Made by a program: the position numbers and the translations under genes. Of a stretch of DNA of 64,000 bases, positions 22,301 to 30,558 are shown in pieces. The DNA comes from Trypanosoma brucei gambiense DAL972. Its lineage: Eukaryota > Euglenozoa > Kinetoplastea > Trypanosomatida > Trypanosomatidae. Each line of letters opens with the position of its first letter. Position 1 is the first letter of the stretch. The notes beneath the pieces are model-generated. The model did not search any database, had not been told where the DNA came from, and saw only the letters and a list, made by a program, of their open reading frames with translations. The stretch covers positions 1,867,691-1,931,690 of the forward strand of contig NC_026740.1 of assembly GCF_000210295.1 (NCBI RefSeq). The letters are read 5' to 3'.

Positions 22301-22467
22301 TCGGACGATTTGAACAACTGCTCATTCAGTTCAGAAAGGTTATGTGGCGTCGCCTCAACTGATGCCTCCACAAATGCGTGTGTGGCGAGTGCGGCGATAA
22401 TTACCGACACCGTAAGAAATGCAAACGGCGGCCTCGCCAGAACCCCATCTCCAACAACGTGCGTCAT
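13375..22467 (-). CDS. Giant secretory-pathway membrane protein with POM152/gp210-like lumenal repeats
   Basis: The protein has 3030 aa from an ATG. Residues ~13-35 form a signal peptide or anchor. A huge lumenal or extracellular region follows, with many Asn-X-Ser/Thr sequons (for example near 61, 101, 237, 364, 1216) and spaced cysteines. About four hydrophobic segments occupy residues ~2925-3030, and almost no tail follows. A motif of the type G-x-hydrophobic...D...C recurs: VGRNVLSYYVRDMDEVC near 513, ALNPRGLVDVIGVRDIAFC near 1221, VPGMYTLSHQHLDP near 1461 followed by NVC. This recalls the last strands of the Ig-like repeats of the nucleoporin POM152, while signal peptide plus C-terminal membrane anchor recalls gp210. 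Residues ~1500-1577 resemble a PKD-like Ig fold. A Gln/Lys/Glu-rich probable coiled coil lies at ~2105-2185. The coding region and topology are firm; the nucleoporin assignment is a hypothesis. A surface or flagellar-membrane protein is the alternative. Confidence 0.85.
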   Translation of the reverse strand: MTHVVGDGVLARPPFAFLTVSVIIAALATHAFVEASVEATPHNLSELNEQLFKSSEFLVPNVSSSPCSVHHGCPHASMVWATGTFTAPDVLTPASFLVSANLTLQLNLCCGYKFNGRLLREQSRYDTFLYDLLRSTPFHTLTLGEKRRMFPRDRVVIFDTQRQPPHRYESSHVPSAEEMQRGNDGDGDVIVLVTGAVGPGIRRVPLQQPPTTTALNLPLSGLRGGFDMPFGSRTGNSSVGSGSAVDGAVGTSADIQLRVSNVAIKCKCPHTLLVMPVLHARPDTLPPISIVGLGSHCGVGQKLRSVTPEMDVKGKVLRQPVIQLANGGWAASLTLQPALLPATLVHWIITDTTAVTGAANAVLNVSLYTALREEVEGSGMVQPQIATSGYFSVIPHHTYNVMVTVSRGAATQTLSGLFVLRLPLTLEGKAAQFSNVTQPHFGVGRRLRLSRITREREELKQAFAMLPDEGRPSHTGYWIRTQTSDEVRGSDGSPPHVPHNPFSETFVWYPLTVGRNVLSYYVRDMDEVCEPVLLEMQELWAVQALLLEPVTSPVTVCDDRISLEAFELRGLLETMRFRQRMLIRLAGDLPWEDLARSGGTQEVVEGHFKCTESGVGPCRIATGMGGSHFGVLQMLKRGVAELMWVVRVEVDTSYLQHIEQLRQRQGSDVVDDDNDNEGPFGGFLDPSLSRVISSDGRLTVIEVRSPSVLIVRRMSALPRRVDVKLPMHERRLTVRPPHPVIGQHEESLDERDKDTDIQITGRWVVNPPISLISVDETYAAELNTSAVPNIRQVLPEGTLQFIAEDPGEAVQDKLLAAPYTSRCPPRVVEYIVSLVAVPAPPVAPEFVPVYTEDGCVALSPPREPQKDEEVRWDIRPCQEASAPPYFSKEKQKVDLTKGYNGSADALVVVCGVEVDRWCEAMWSARNLVGSVTQTFSLRRCQRPPHLLFHKFSGGDRRGSGSPIDTLALPSVEWLDGGITTVDESQHTVTRSGDNSNTTDETMVHHEAQPRYFARRVIPIAGYAAAVHYTFNYSGSQGDYEVDFAYEHDAAHQLHVTASHFERAGLAVSDDRSGKSDEPNTFTDPDDSAAATTAGPLLLRRFVRPPTVGVSGSHEHGSNGKDNNEGIFSDEAAYWEMERHHRDYNIDRECDARFSHNNSKAGQYMQLHGLSNSSNYPFQYNVRLSLAAVAAAAELPSRKGAAAEFARRGMCLSRPGNISFLALNPRGLVDVIGVRDIAFCESTFNFSRHPWLHTKYHYDFTWTCENAATGRSSTDSNTADGVMVVEKRSPTFSILYQGSAAATPCKLTVYNALTETLESETFMLKRVHPAPVALNFSVLSDNWAPGNCPMRRSGRQSNSFGSQSRTTAGKEGGEPLGKHQSSAAGMRTHWIVGKRAVLHVDAPADGRTSQWRAVTVVPAETTSVGTQRLLDSIQIIPLRQPHPRAILRGAGGATVLLNNIRVPGMYTLSHQHLDPVHPNVCPNVTVTETLHVTHARVLENELTVCGDTAVLTAAPLPQAINCSFTTRWEVVSVQTADNITLTDETNFSGIKFEDVSSPHTVVKGLPFGIVTVRWSVYASARTTDDDERRQKGQPGILVDYDTVRLLVLTENLRTTRLVTLSSSVEMLITGSTLGWVLVEPADRRASALLSARDPTLRVGRVYKNQTTSGIGGGGNNSGRSEGAPEETALFVGNLPVGTTHLQYELHASPRLFGAMLRKRCPFVQQRLLTIERVSAFLSVNTTLDHECDAYSGRGRFSICLHAEGIKPASSSNAVAAQEKPSSSNLGVHLVAPGDFENSIKSSAERLTASGCSLPWWVARTTRWSDIKVDNSRQCISFTVIATEHHLQSKEVSHHLFLAQEHLSMSQPCHHTGGDFVPSEVIEGASTWSVGGSAEDSSWFRFRSRPAAEASDGLSKFLPFMNPSTLVREDRAMRPLLGQLGVADIVASELDISERTYMHWERSNATDRGAGMKNGSRSVDVVFHLDRSQPGRMASFLHATSSHPYAGQKGEGSHDHHQEREVMESFLAKCVRGTLRGSEVLTYWTEVNHPDGAAGGTAPEWEEYVRHVGGAEVTCEPLFASLEQLLRLPDDTESTLRSRRASFVPSKEQKFVSQEVVEQQLKALREEFRLTREGIDVTGLRPEVQQALARRRITKSQLDEIEKARREKAEKDRQHAQQQQQLVLTAATAAMTAEERFVAAARLYEGVTGEGVYAIRVKLPYYASFSVPHNLFLRTALHKDLICGTNISVTSTAPASLVLFSRVEVMDEPPAVGASPPAIKQCEVEGRVPTIFINVSGTRFVSGGAFPPQNVLLEELQNPDVIEEGGGPEGSTAGVGLASCLAQMRAGMDVSVDSATRKHLRLQLSPCPSFQMLSPIEYNEQQESGQLLKRLQLPRLLRITMRDALVQDSHTQGRTTISFVVEVRPTLALLHLRSLPSQGDSLPVVWAATGRKRPLLLCEADMRRKGVELGVELIGDTWNEHVGEDEEGAANPGDYGYSSDDYDADDDSNAPIVEGSGGGAVVNAGSSLNTRRRRPGQGEGRSRAGVGKRKRSPHSVALLNSFSIVEHHSFDSVHHLFLQQGGVYRSHFVNYFFSEVLKDPGNGQQQRLIYRYNDTFIGVRITSERHMQKDTLSSGAHDKYYMGASLVVDDGTNLLPPIRPFSTIEEILFAVPGIATECQGCLLADSTFFVAGDLTGLWSSPSMLQTRYLQSSQPARSTFSAPLRIPFYDAVVVPREWRFTTMCPTAALVALRSLWHSWNNQGVQPFLVMELVVYSLRDMLGGEVPLARRPAAILTSVSVPLGHLLKQTHVKTAQGEEMIPEIMFNVNASAADRAYAMMAADFVRYGRAHVHSVHDYVRDEPQSGGALAVNGSVFLKVCVPAIPHSSTRGDGTPSQVNLDPQCSVVSFTHSLLLMEEPYAGAPYASWYRILWGLIYYPLLLLHHVVTAVVGYAALQQLPVRRLLLLRSPQDLHTASIGLTTMLFVALLFLCPLVEWLWVSLVLSLWAFVLYHERRLATAIVMIIHGLLWTFIL

Positions 22468-22801
22468 CGCTAAGGAAGGGAAACGACTTCTATCACGTAA
22501 ATAAACCTTCGCTCCCTTATCTTTTCTATGTTTACTTCGCTCGCTATGTTAGTGCCACCCTCAAAGACAACGACAACAACAACAATAATAATAATAATGG
22601 TAAGATGTACGCAGCACTTGAGTGTGGGTGTGCTGTTACGTTCCCTCTCCCCTTTTCTTCTTTCCCTCCCCTTTGCTTTGCTTTTTTGCTTCCGTCCCTC
22701 TTCTTCTTTTGGAACTTTTTCCACTCCTCCTGTCACCTCACCTTCAATCCCAGCGGTGCGCCTCTCAGGAGCTTGAAATGGATCAAAGTCCAAAGAAGTG
22801 A

Positions 22802-22850
22802 CTTCAATTTCAGAAGAAGAAAAAAATTTAAAAAAAAAGGTGGACAAACG
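22802..22850 (-). promoter_or_regulatory. Predicted trans-splice acceptor for the 3030-aa gene
   Basis: On the minus strand T/C-rich blocks (complement of the purine run at 22813-22850) are followed by the first AG at 22802-22803. This gives a 5' UTR of about 335 bases. Confidence 0.4.
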
Positions 22851-22989
22851 AAAGGATGAAAATGAGAAGTGAGCGATCAATCCAACAACAACAAAAAAAA
22901 AAGTGTATGCAGGCGTTGAAGCAAGGCGAAAGAACCAAAAACAAAAAATAAACCCTTCCTTTTTGTTTGTTGTTTTTTTTTTGCCACGC

Positions 22990-23018
22990 GTGTGTGTGTG
23001 TGTGTGTGTGTGTGTGTA
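22990..23018. repeat. (TG)n microsatellite
   Basis: About 14 TG units; the minus-strand transcript would carry CA repeats. Confidence 0.9.
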
Positions 23019-23250
23019 TTCGTGCATATGGATTAGAAGTTACGGAATCGGCTCATGGGAATTTAGTGAGAAAAATAAAAGGAAGATAACCGCATATTTG
23101 CCTGAGAGGGGGGGGGCGTATCCTCGGATCTCTCAGCCCTCATTTGTCGGCGGGACGGTGGCTTTCCTTTTTTTTTTTTTGTCCCAACCCCGCCACCAAA
23201 GCACATGTTTTCCTTTATTATTATTATTTTTGTTATTATTTTACGATTGC

Positions 23251-23287
23251 TTTGTTGTTTTTGTTGTTTTTGTTGTTTTTGTTGTTT
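23251..23287. repeat. Nine-base TTTTTGTTG-type tandem repeat
   Basis: Four successive copies of a TTG/TTTTTG unit are read directly, in the 3.8-kb spacer. Confidence 0.8.
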
Positions 23288-26050
23288 CCGTCTTACATGC
23301 ATTTACTTATGAGTGCGAAGTTAACTCAACGCCACACCGCAATGCAAACAATCCCAAGCAGAAGATTACCGACAACACAAATAGAAAAGAAATAAAGAGA
23401 GAGAGACAAAAGTAGAGGTAGAACTAAGTAATTTAAAAAAAAAAGTGAAAAATCATGCTTCAAACAAAAAAATGAACAAATGAATGAATAGACGGGTGAA
23501 CACATTTATAAAAGGGGGAAGGAAAAGAGGAAAGAAGAAAAAGGGATTAAATTAAGAATAGAAGTGTTTTCGCTACGAAGCAATAAGTTGCTCTTCCTTT
23601 TGTGACTATCATTTATTTATTTTTCACTTTCCCTCTCTCTTTTTTTTTTTTGAGTGGGAAAAAGGTGCCGGTGGCACGTTAGGCGGAATCAAACAACAGC
23701 CACCAAATGAGGGTGGAGGAAGTCAAAAAAAGAAAAAAGAAAAAGGAACAAAAGAAAAGAAAAGGAAGAAAACATAAACGTAAACGTGAACGTAATTCAT
23801 ATATTTTTTTTCTATTTGTTACCATAAAAGAGGGAAGAAAAAGAAGTAGAAAAATTTTTAAAAAAAAAAAAGGAAGCGTAACATTACTTAACCCTGAAGC
23901 ATGATGTGGCACCACAGTTGTCAACACCTCTTCAACCCGTGACTAATCAGTTGAAATACGCATCCCACATGCAAAATATACATTTTTTCTTTTATTATAT
24001 ATATATATACTTTTTAGTTTTTTCTCTTCGTTTTTTGTGTTGTTTCCGTTTAATTTTGGCTTAGGTGATACGACTACCTTTTGTGCTTAATTCTTTATTT
24101 TGTTTTATCTGTTTGTTTCTTTTCGTTGCGCTTTTTATATATATATTTCGTTGCCGTAACATATGCACGAAGACAAGAAAAAATAAAAAGAGGAGCATAG
24201 AAAAGAGTTATAACAACCAAAACGCCAAAATAAAACAAAGACAACCAAAAAAGAAAAAAAAGGAGAAAAAAATGACGAAAGCGCAAATAAACAAAACAAA
24301 TAAATAAATCATGAAGAAACGGGAGGAAGACGAAAGGAACACGGCCGATTGAACGACAGATTTGTAACATCTGAAACGCTTAAAACAAAAAAAGAGGAAA
24401 GATGGAAAAAAAAAAAGAAAGAAAAAGAAACACATGAGGGGCGCGGCCGCCATTTGCGACGTTCACATCATCCTTTAGGGTTTCATCACCATGTTCCAAA
24501 TTCATATAAACGCATCACCAGCGCTATGTCTTTTTTAAAAAATTAAAAATAAAAAATAAAAATAGAGATGGAAAGCAGGGAGAGAGAAGACGAAAAAAAA
24601 AAAAAAAGAGAGAGAGAGAGAGAGAGAAAAAAAAGGCACATACAAGCACATAAACACACATGCAAAACACAAGATTTAAAAAAAAAAAACACAAAAAAAA
24701 AATAAAAAAGTAAATGCACGCCTGTACACAGTGATGTTGTACGGCACATGTAAACACGAACGGGTGCACTTTTTTCTTTTTATTTCTCAAAGCAGCTGGT
24801 TCCTTTCTTCCCTCAATCTTTCTCCTATTTGGTTAGCCACTTATTTCATTTTATTTATTTATTCTATTTTCTTTTTCCTTTTTTTTTCCATCTTTCCTCT
24901 TTTTTTTTTTTTTGATCATTCACTCCTTTTGGTTTTCCCCTTTTCTTTTTTCCTCAACTAATAAAATTCCACCACGACATTACCACTGTCAAACACCTTT
25001 ATACATCAACATTTACCACCCGTCACTCCTTAATTGGGTCCCACCCAAAAGAAAAAGAAAGAAAGAAAGAAACCTACCCCCAAATATAAATATAAACATA
25101 TATTTGTGTTTATATGTGGATGAATAAATGAGTGAATGAGTGAATACCCACACCAGAAATACCATTCGACAGAATAAAACTACCAAATGCAAAAAAAAAA
25201 GGAGAAGAAAAGAAAAGAAAAGAAAGGAAAAGGAGGAAAAGGCAAAACTAAATAAATCGAGGCGAAAAGTGGAAGAAAAGAGGTCATTTAAGACTAAAGA
25301 GAAAAGATGAAGCAGATCTCTAAAAAAAAAAACAAAAAAGGAGTGGAAAGGATAAATATACACAGGAATATAAATAAAGCAGAAAAAGAAGGAACAGCAG
25401 AACGTAAAAACGTAAAAACGTAAAAAAAAAATTTAATTAATTATCAAAGCGTATCCTCCCACTCCTCCTTCACTGCTCATCTCCCGTTGTAAGTCGAGCA
25501 ATGAGTCCATCGGCGAAATAAACAAAAATACTTATAATTGTAATACGCCTCCTCACATATGCCTAAAGAAAACGGGAATAAAAAGAGAAGAAGAGGAAGA
25601 AGCATATAAAAGATATAAAAGATATATATAAATACTACCAACTATATTCAGTGAATGCAAAATGCACGTATGACAAAGTTAAAAACTCGACTTTCTTTTT
25701 TTTTTTCGCCCCCATCCCGTGCACTCGCAGCCATCGATGATGTTATTGTTGTTGTTTCATTGGGTCTTTCTTTTATTTTTTTTCCTCTCTCTCTTCTTCT
25801 TTTTACCCCACTTGTGCTTTCTTTTTTTTTTTATTTTCTTCATTTTATCAAAGGTGGAATGATGGAGTAACCAAATCTGCCAAACATGCAGAGCTAAGAA
25901 AACATATGCAATCACCAATAGGTTCATTATGCTACCACATATCACCTCAACTGCGAAGAAAACATACTGTCGACGATCCGTGAGCCTCTTTTCCTTTCCT
26001 TTCCTTTTTATTTTTATTTTTTCTACAACCCCCTCCTCTTCTTCTTTTAA

Positions 26051-26051
<1 letters not shown>

Positions 26052-26088
<37 letters not shown>
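26052..26088. repeat. (TA)n microsatellite
   Basis: About 18 TA units, roughly 220 bases downstream of the kinase stop codon, so probably inside its 3' UTR. Confidence 0.9.
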
Positions 26089-26090
<2 letters not shown>

Positions 26091-26306
26091 GTGGAGTAAA
26101 TCCAACAACTCACTCATTTCTGCACTTACTTTCGCTCCTCTTCCCCATGCACACACACACACACACATACACTGAAACACGCTTCTCTGCTGTATCTACT
26201 TGTATTTTAGCTACGCTGAATGCAAAAAAAAGAAAAAAAATGGAAAGGGAAAACATGCACAAATATATATATATATATATATATACGCGTTCATGTACAC
26301 CTTTGC

Positions 26307-27938
26307 TCACTCATCGTCTGGTGGCACTTCCTCCAGCTGAGACTCCGGACATTTGATCCATTCATGTTCCAACAGTTCCGCTGCCGTGGCACGCTTTGGT
26401 GCATCACGCTCAAAACACCTTGAAAAGAAATCGTACAGCATTTTGGGGCATTTCTTCGGCACTCCCGTCGGCATGGAAGTACTCTTTGAAATTTGGTACA
26501 TGACTTGAAAAGCATTGGCGTTAGCGCTAATGGACCATGGCTGGCGCCCAAGTAACTCAACCACAAGACAACCCGCAGACCAAACATCTGCCGGGGCACC
26601 GTAATTGCCGTTGCCACTTAGAACCTCTGGTGCCATAAAAAAGGGGGTTCCAACAAATGTTTGGCCACCGGGACCCGTATTTCCACAGTCCTGCATGGCA
26701 CTTGTGCCAATACGCTTGCTACAACCAAAGTCAGCGAGCTTTGCTTCACCCTGGGAAGAAATAAGAACGTTGTCGCTTTTAATATCGCGATGGACAACCT
26801 TCATACTATGCAAATAGGAAAGACCCTGAAGTATCTGTCTGGTATACGTTCGCACGAGGGAAATTGAAAACGATTCCTTTGCTCGCTCAAACTTCCGTCG
26901 CAGCTGTGTCAAGCTACCACCGTGACAATGCTCAAGGAATATCTCCAAGCAGCGCGCACCACTTTCCTGAACTTTCGTCTGGCATCCGTAGTACGCCACG
27001 ATGTTGGGGTGCTTCAAGGAACGCATCAGATTAATCTCGCGCAAAACACCTTCAAGCTCCGCCGTGTCTTCAGAAAATGGTATGTCCTGCACCTTCACAG
27101 CAAATATTTTACCATCGTTGGAAATACCCTCGTACACGCAACCAAAGGATCCTTTACCCAGTACACCCACCTTACTCCACTGCAGCTCTGAGTCCTCAGT
27201 AATTACAAGTGTATGATTTAACGTACTTGACGTTCTGTTAAGTTGAGTCGAGACGGTACCAAAAGTGGAGGTGAGACAATCGGTGTTTACATGACTTGAA
27301 GAAGGATTAGGCGACATGACATCCTGCTCATCCCGCTTCTCTACCTGCATGGGCATCTCTGTTGCAGATTGCTCCGGCATAAGTTGCTTGCGTGTATCCG
27401 GCAAACCAATCTGAGATCCCAACAACCGACGCTGCTCCTCCCGCTGCCGGATCTTGTGCGAATCACGCACGTAAAGGCGAAGCACCGTCGTGTTGCTACA
27501 ACTACCATCCTCTACGCTCGTTTGAAATTCATGCGCTATTACGGGTGTGCGTGTTAGAGCTGCACTACCTGCCCGTGCCTCACTCGCCACAAATCGGCGT
27601 GAGAGTGGACTCGCTGCCGCACTTGGACTGCCTCGGCCAGAGGCGCACGTTGGCTTCGGTACCGTTTGATTTGCACAGACCTCTTTTCCTCCCTCTGTCA
27701 TTAACCTCTTGAGGAACTGCGTGACGAGATTCCTAAAGTCTTTGGAAACATCAATATCCACGTGATCACCCGCAGCATTGATGCAATAAATATCAAAATC
27801 ACCCATTCTCTCATAGCCGAACCGCCGCTTGATGTTGCTCCGAAATTGTGAGAACCGCGTAGATAGGCCGATGAAAAAAATTTTTACATTACGGTCCCCT
27901 TCACGTGATACCTTCACGGTAACTTTCTGGCGCCTCAT
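26307..27938 (-). CDS. MAPKKK (STE11)-like protein kinase with N-terminal PB1-like domain
   Basis: From the first in-frame ATG the protein has 543 aa. Residues ~5-81 look like a PB1 domain: a basic first strand, FRSNIKRRFGY, and a later acidic D-x-D-V-S-K-D segment. The kinase domain spans ~253-529 and has every catalytic element: GKGSFG loop, Lys282 in FAVK, HRD 383-385 in HRDIKSDN, DFG 403-405, and the APE motif in FFMAPEVL. The HRDIKSDN signature and closing HEWI are typical of MEKK/STE11 kinases, which phosphorylate MAP kinase kinases. The same frame stays open upstream to 28370 through an acidic Asp/Glu tract without any ATG, and no polypyrimidine splice signal precedes 27938. The ATG used here may therefore be an artefact of a frameshift, with the true gene starting at 29038. 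An active kinase is likely; its pathway is unknown. Confidence 0.9.
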   Translation of the reverse strand: MRRQKVTVKVSREGDRNVKIFFIGLSTRFSQFRSNIKRRFGYERMGDFDIYCINAAGDHVDIDVSKDFRNLVTQFLKRLMTEGGKEVCANQTVPKPTCASGRGSPSAAASPLSRRFVASEARAGSAALTRTPVIAHEFQTSVEDGSCSNTTVLRLYVRDSHKIRQREEQRRLLGSQIGLPDTRKQLMPEQSATEMPMQVEKRDEQDVMSPNPSSSHVNTDCLTSTFGTVSTQLNRTSSTLNHTLVITEDSELQWSKVGVLGKGSFGCVYEGISNDGKIFAVKVQDIPFSEDTAELEGVLREINLMRSLKHPNIVAYYGCQTKVQESGARCLEIFLEHCHGGSLTQLRRKFERAKESFSISLVRTYTRQILQGLSYLHSMKVVHRDIKSDNVLISSQGEAKLADFGCSKRIGTSAMQDCGNTGPGGQTFVGTPFFMAPEVLSGNGNYGAPADVWSAGCLVVELLGRQPWSISANANAFQVMYQISKSTSMPTGVPKKCPKMLYDFFSRCFERDAPKRATAAELLEHEWIKCPESQLEEVPPDDE

Positions 27939-28013
27939 CCACTTGAGTTCTGCGGCCTTCGCATTTCTGGCTTTCCCGTGAGTTTGACCGTGCTCGCCAT
28001 CAAACACGTCCGA

Positions 28014-28250
28014 ATCATCATCCCCATCATCATCACCATCATCCTCCTCATCATCATCATCTTCTTCATCTTCATTGTCATCATCCTCATCATCATCATC
28101 CTCTTCGTCGTCATCCTCCTCATCGTCTTCCTCGTCGTCGTCATCCTCCTCATCATCATCTTCGTCATCATCTTCATCATCTTCGTCATCATCTTCGTCA
28201 TCATCTTCATCATCATCGTCATCATTATCATCATCATCATCACTATCGGA
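28014..28250 (-). repeat. GAT/GAA/GAG trinucleotide repeat encoding an Asp/Glu tract
   Basis: About 79 codons of mainly GAT, GAG and GAA (ATC, CTC and TTC on the plus strand) lie in the kinase frame, giving a strongly acidic run just before the PB1-like domain. The plus strand read in another frame gives poly-Ser, which is a shadow. Confidence 0.9.
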
Positions 28251-28261
28251 GGCGGCACAGT

Positions 28262-29038
28262 TTAAAGGCGGAACTTTTTTACTTTTTGACGCATCATTCT
28301 TTGATCCCTTGCACGGGGTCCTGTCCCCACTAATCCCGCTGAAACCACTGAAGATGACGCCACTACTCCGCTACACCCTTTGGTACGTTCATTTTTACCG
28401 CCTCCTACCGAAACTAAATGACTCGTCGGCTCCGGACCCGCTTCTCCTGCTCGCCCATGAGGTATTGGAGGCAACTGCTCTATTGCCGTATAGGTCCCAT
28501 CCAATTCTTCCACCATGGTTGAGCAGCGTGAGATCGGCTGAGTTGAACCGTCTTTTCCCACCACCGTTTGCTCAGATCCTGCGCCACTTCCACGGCCTTC
28601 ACTCGGAGTATTGGTGATGATATTCCTCATTTCCCTCTTCTGCTCTGGTGGGGCTAACGGATCATCGGTGCCGCGTCCCACTTTGGCCTCCTCACATGCT
28701 TTAGTTGAAGTTTTGTGGTTTGTGGGTCGCAATCCCGGACGTAAAGTCGTTTCCGTCCCCTTTTTCCGACCTGCTGCAGCGCCTTTCTTGAGGCCGGTGC
28801 CGGGCACTTCACCACCACCTGGCGATGGCGCTTTGGCTAAATTCACTCCCGCTCCTGCCACCTGACGGGAATTCTCAACTCCTGATGGCAAATCCCCAAC
28901 AGTTTTCCCACCTTTAGATGCGGGTGCCTCCCTCGTCACTTCTTTATTTCCGCTACCGGCGATGGGGGCCTTTTTAGTTGAGGTGGTTGCAGTCACACGC
29001 CGCCCAGTCGCTGCCTTCGCGCCCTTCACGACAGGCAT
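28262..29038 (-). CDS. Basic low-complexity ORF, probable 5' part of the kinase gene split by a frameshift
   Basis: The ORF has 258 aa from the ATG at 29038 and is rich in Gly, Lys, Thr, Ala and Ser. No domain is recognised. It has a good splice acceptor 140 bases upstream. It ends at 28262 while the kinase frame opens at 28370, so the two frames overlap by about 110 bases. In that overlap the kinase frame reads as natural protein (SGFSGISGDRTPCKGSKNDA) leading into the acidic tract, and the tail of this ORF loses such character. An A6 homopolymer at 28275-28280 (minus strand) is a plausible indel site. It may be a separate small gene, but the lack of a splice signal before the kinase favours one gene with a sequencing error, allelic indel or true mutation. 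Confidence 0.55.
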   Translation of the reverse strand: MPVVKGAKAATGRRVTATTSTKKAPIAGSGNKEVTREAPASKGGKTVGDLPSGVENSRQVAGAGVNLAKAPSPGGGEVPGTGLKKGAAAGRKKGTETTLRPGLRPTNHKTSTKACEEAKVGRGTDDPLAPPEQKREMRNIITNTPSEGRGSGAGSEQTVVGKDGSTQPISRCSTMVEELDGTYTAIEQLPPIPHGRAGEAGPEPTSHLVSVGGGKNERTKGCSGVVASSSVVSAGLVGTGPRARDQRMMRQKVKKFRL

Positions 29039-29177
29039 GACAAGCGCGGTCAAGCCGTGCACTCTCTGCTTGGCTCTTCCTTCTTGATATTTTTTCTTAT
29101 ATATATATATATATTTCCTTCCTAAACACGTAATGTAAATATATGCTTACGCGCGCTCAGGTGCGTGAGCCCAACAA

Positions 29178-29212
29178 CTGAACAGATAAATCAAAAGGAA
29201 AAAAAAAAGGAA
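29178..29212 (-). promoter_or_regulatory. Predicted trans-splice acceptor for the 258-aa ORF/kinase gene
   Basis: On the minus strand a T/C block (complement of 29191-29212) is followed by the first AG at 29178-29179, 140 bases before the ATG at 29038. Confidence 0.5.
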
Positions 29213-30514
29213 TATCAGTAGTTATTACAATCTTTATTATTGTTGTTATTATTGTTATTATTATTATATGCTGATGGGAACAAAAGAAACGCAAAAAGTG
29301 AATGATCTGCTGTGGGACAATTCCTTAATTTAAAGCACTCACACACGAAAGTGGCGGCATCTTTCATTGATATCTCTACTCGATTTTCGAAAACGTTTAT
29401 GCACACAATAATATGTAGGAAAGGTTGTAAAAAAAAAAAATTAAAAAAAAAGAAACACGCACGATAATGCATGCTATGGAAAGTGGAAACGAAAAAAGAA
29501 AAAAAAAAAGCGATGTAAGTGAGGCAAAAAAAAAAAAAAAATCTGGTCATAATGACATCGTTTCAGCAAACAAAAGGAAAGGGAAAAGGAAAAAAGAAAA
29601 AAAGGGGGAAAAAAAAAAAGCGCTGTCCCTCTAAATGTACGGCTTACTAATACTCGTACAAATATTGAAACCGTCACATACAACAACACATATAACATCA
29701 CACAAACACTTCCTCCGACACAATTACTTCACATGTGTCAATCGGTACTTGAATTAATCCTCTCAACATATTTATTTAATATATATTTCCTTTCCCCTCC
29801 TATTTGTGTCCCTCGTGCACTTTTTTTTTTCCTTCTCCCTTTTATTCCTCATTTAATTTTCCTCCTTTTACAGTTCCTCTTTTCTCTTGATTTTTTTTGT
29901 TCTTTTAAAGTTCTAAAAATAGGTACAAAAATTGAATGCACATTTCCTGTGCGTAAAGGTTACAAATAAAAAAAAAAAGAGGCGATTGTCTGAAAGGAAA
30001 TAAGAAAGGTGAAGCTAACAAAAATAAGTAATATAAGGGTGAAATTTACAAAAGCAGCGCCCATAACAATTCAAACGAAAAACAAAAAAGAAACTGAGAG
30101 GATTGAGTAGCATAATAAAAAAAATCTTTAATGAGAAAACAATACAAAACATGACGGAAAGAAAGAAAGAAATGTGAAGTAATGAGTGAGTAACTCGATC
30201 TAACAAAAACAAAAAAAGTGCAATTAGAAATCATGTAGAATCAACAATGATAATGATAATAATAACAATAACAATAACAGCAACAGTAATAGTAAAATGG
30301 AAGAAACAGAGACGTGAAACAAAATATCGAATTCTCCATTGAAACCAATAAAAGAGGGAAAATAGGAATAACAGAGTACTATTTGGATCCTCTTTCTTTT
30401 TTTTCTTTTTCTTTTTTTTTTTGCTTTGCTTTCCTTCTCTTCCCCTTTTTTCCTCTCTATTCTCACCATCAGGACCAGACGGCGGAAAATTTAAAATAGA
30501 AAAAGTACATACGC

Positions 30515-30518
<4 letters not shown>

Positions 30519-30546
<28 letters not shown>
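30519..30546. repeat. (AT)n microsatellite
   Basis: About 14 AT units in the spacer downstream of the 488-aa gene. Confidence 0.9.

Positions 30547-30558
<12 letters not shown>

Larger units (their letters stand above)
22468..26306. other. 3.8-kb gene-free spacer, probably including a long 3' UTR of the kinase gene
   Basis: No credible gene is seen on either strand. The region is dominated by A and T homopolymers and microsatellites. The lower end holds the 5' UTR and splice signal of the 3030-aa gene. The upper part, next to the kinase stop codon, is presumably its 3' UTR. Many short ORFs here encode only Phe/Leu/Lys-rich low-complexity peptides. Confidence 0.6.

Noticed and set aside
22990..26306. 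Possible centromere or replication origin in the A/T-rich spacer
   Set aside because: Only short unrelated microsatellites are present; no long satellite array of a constant unit.
28075..28617. Plus-strand poly-Ser ORF
   Set aside because: It is the complement of the Asp/Glu repeat of the kinase gene; strand and composition argue against a gene.
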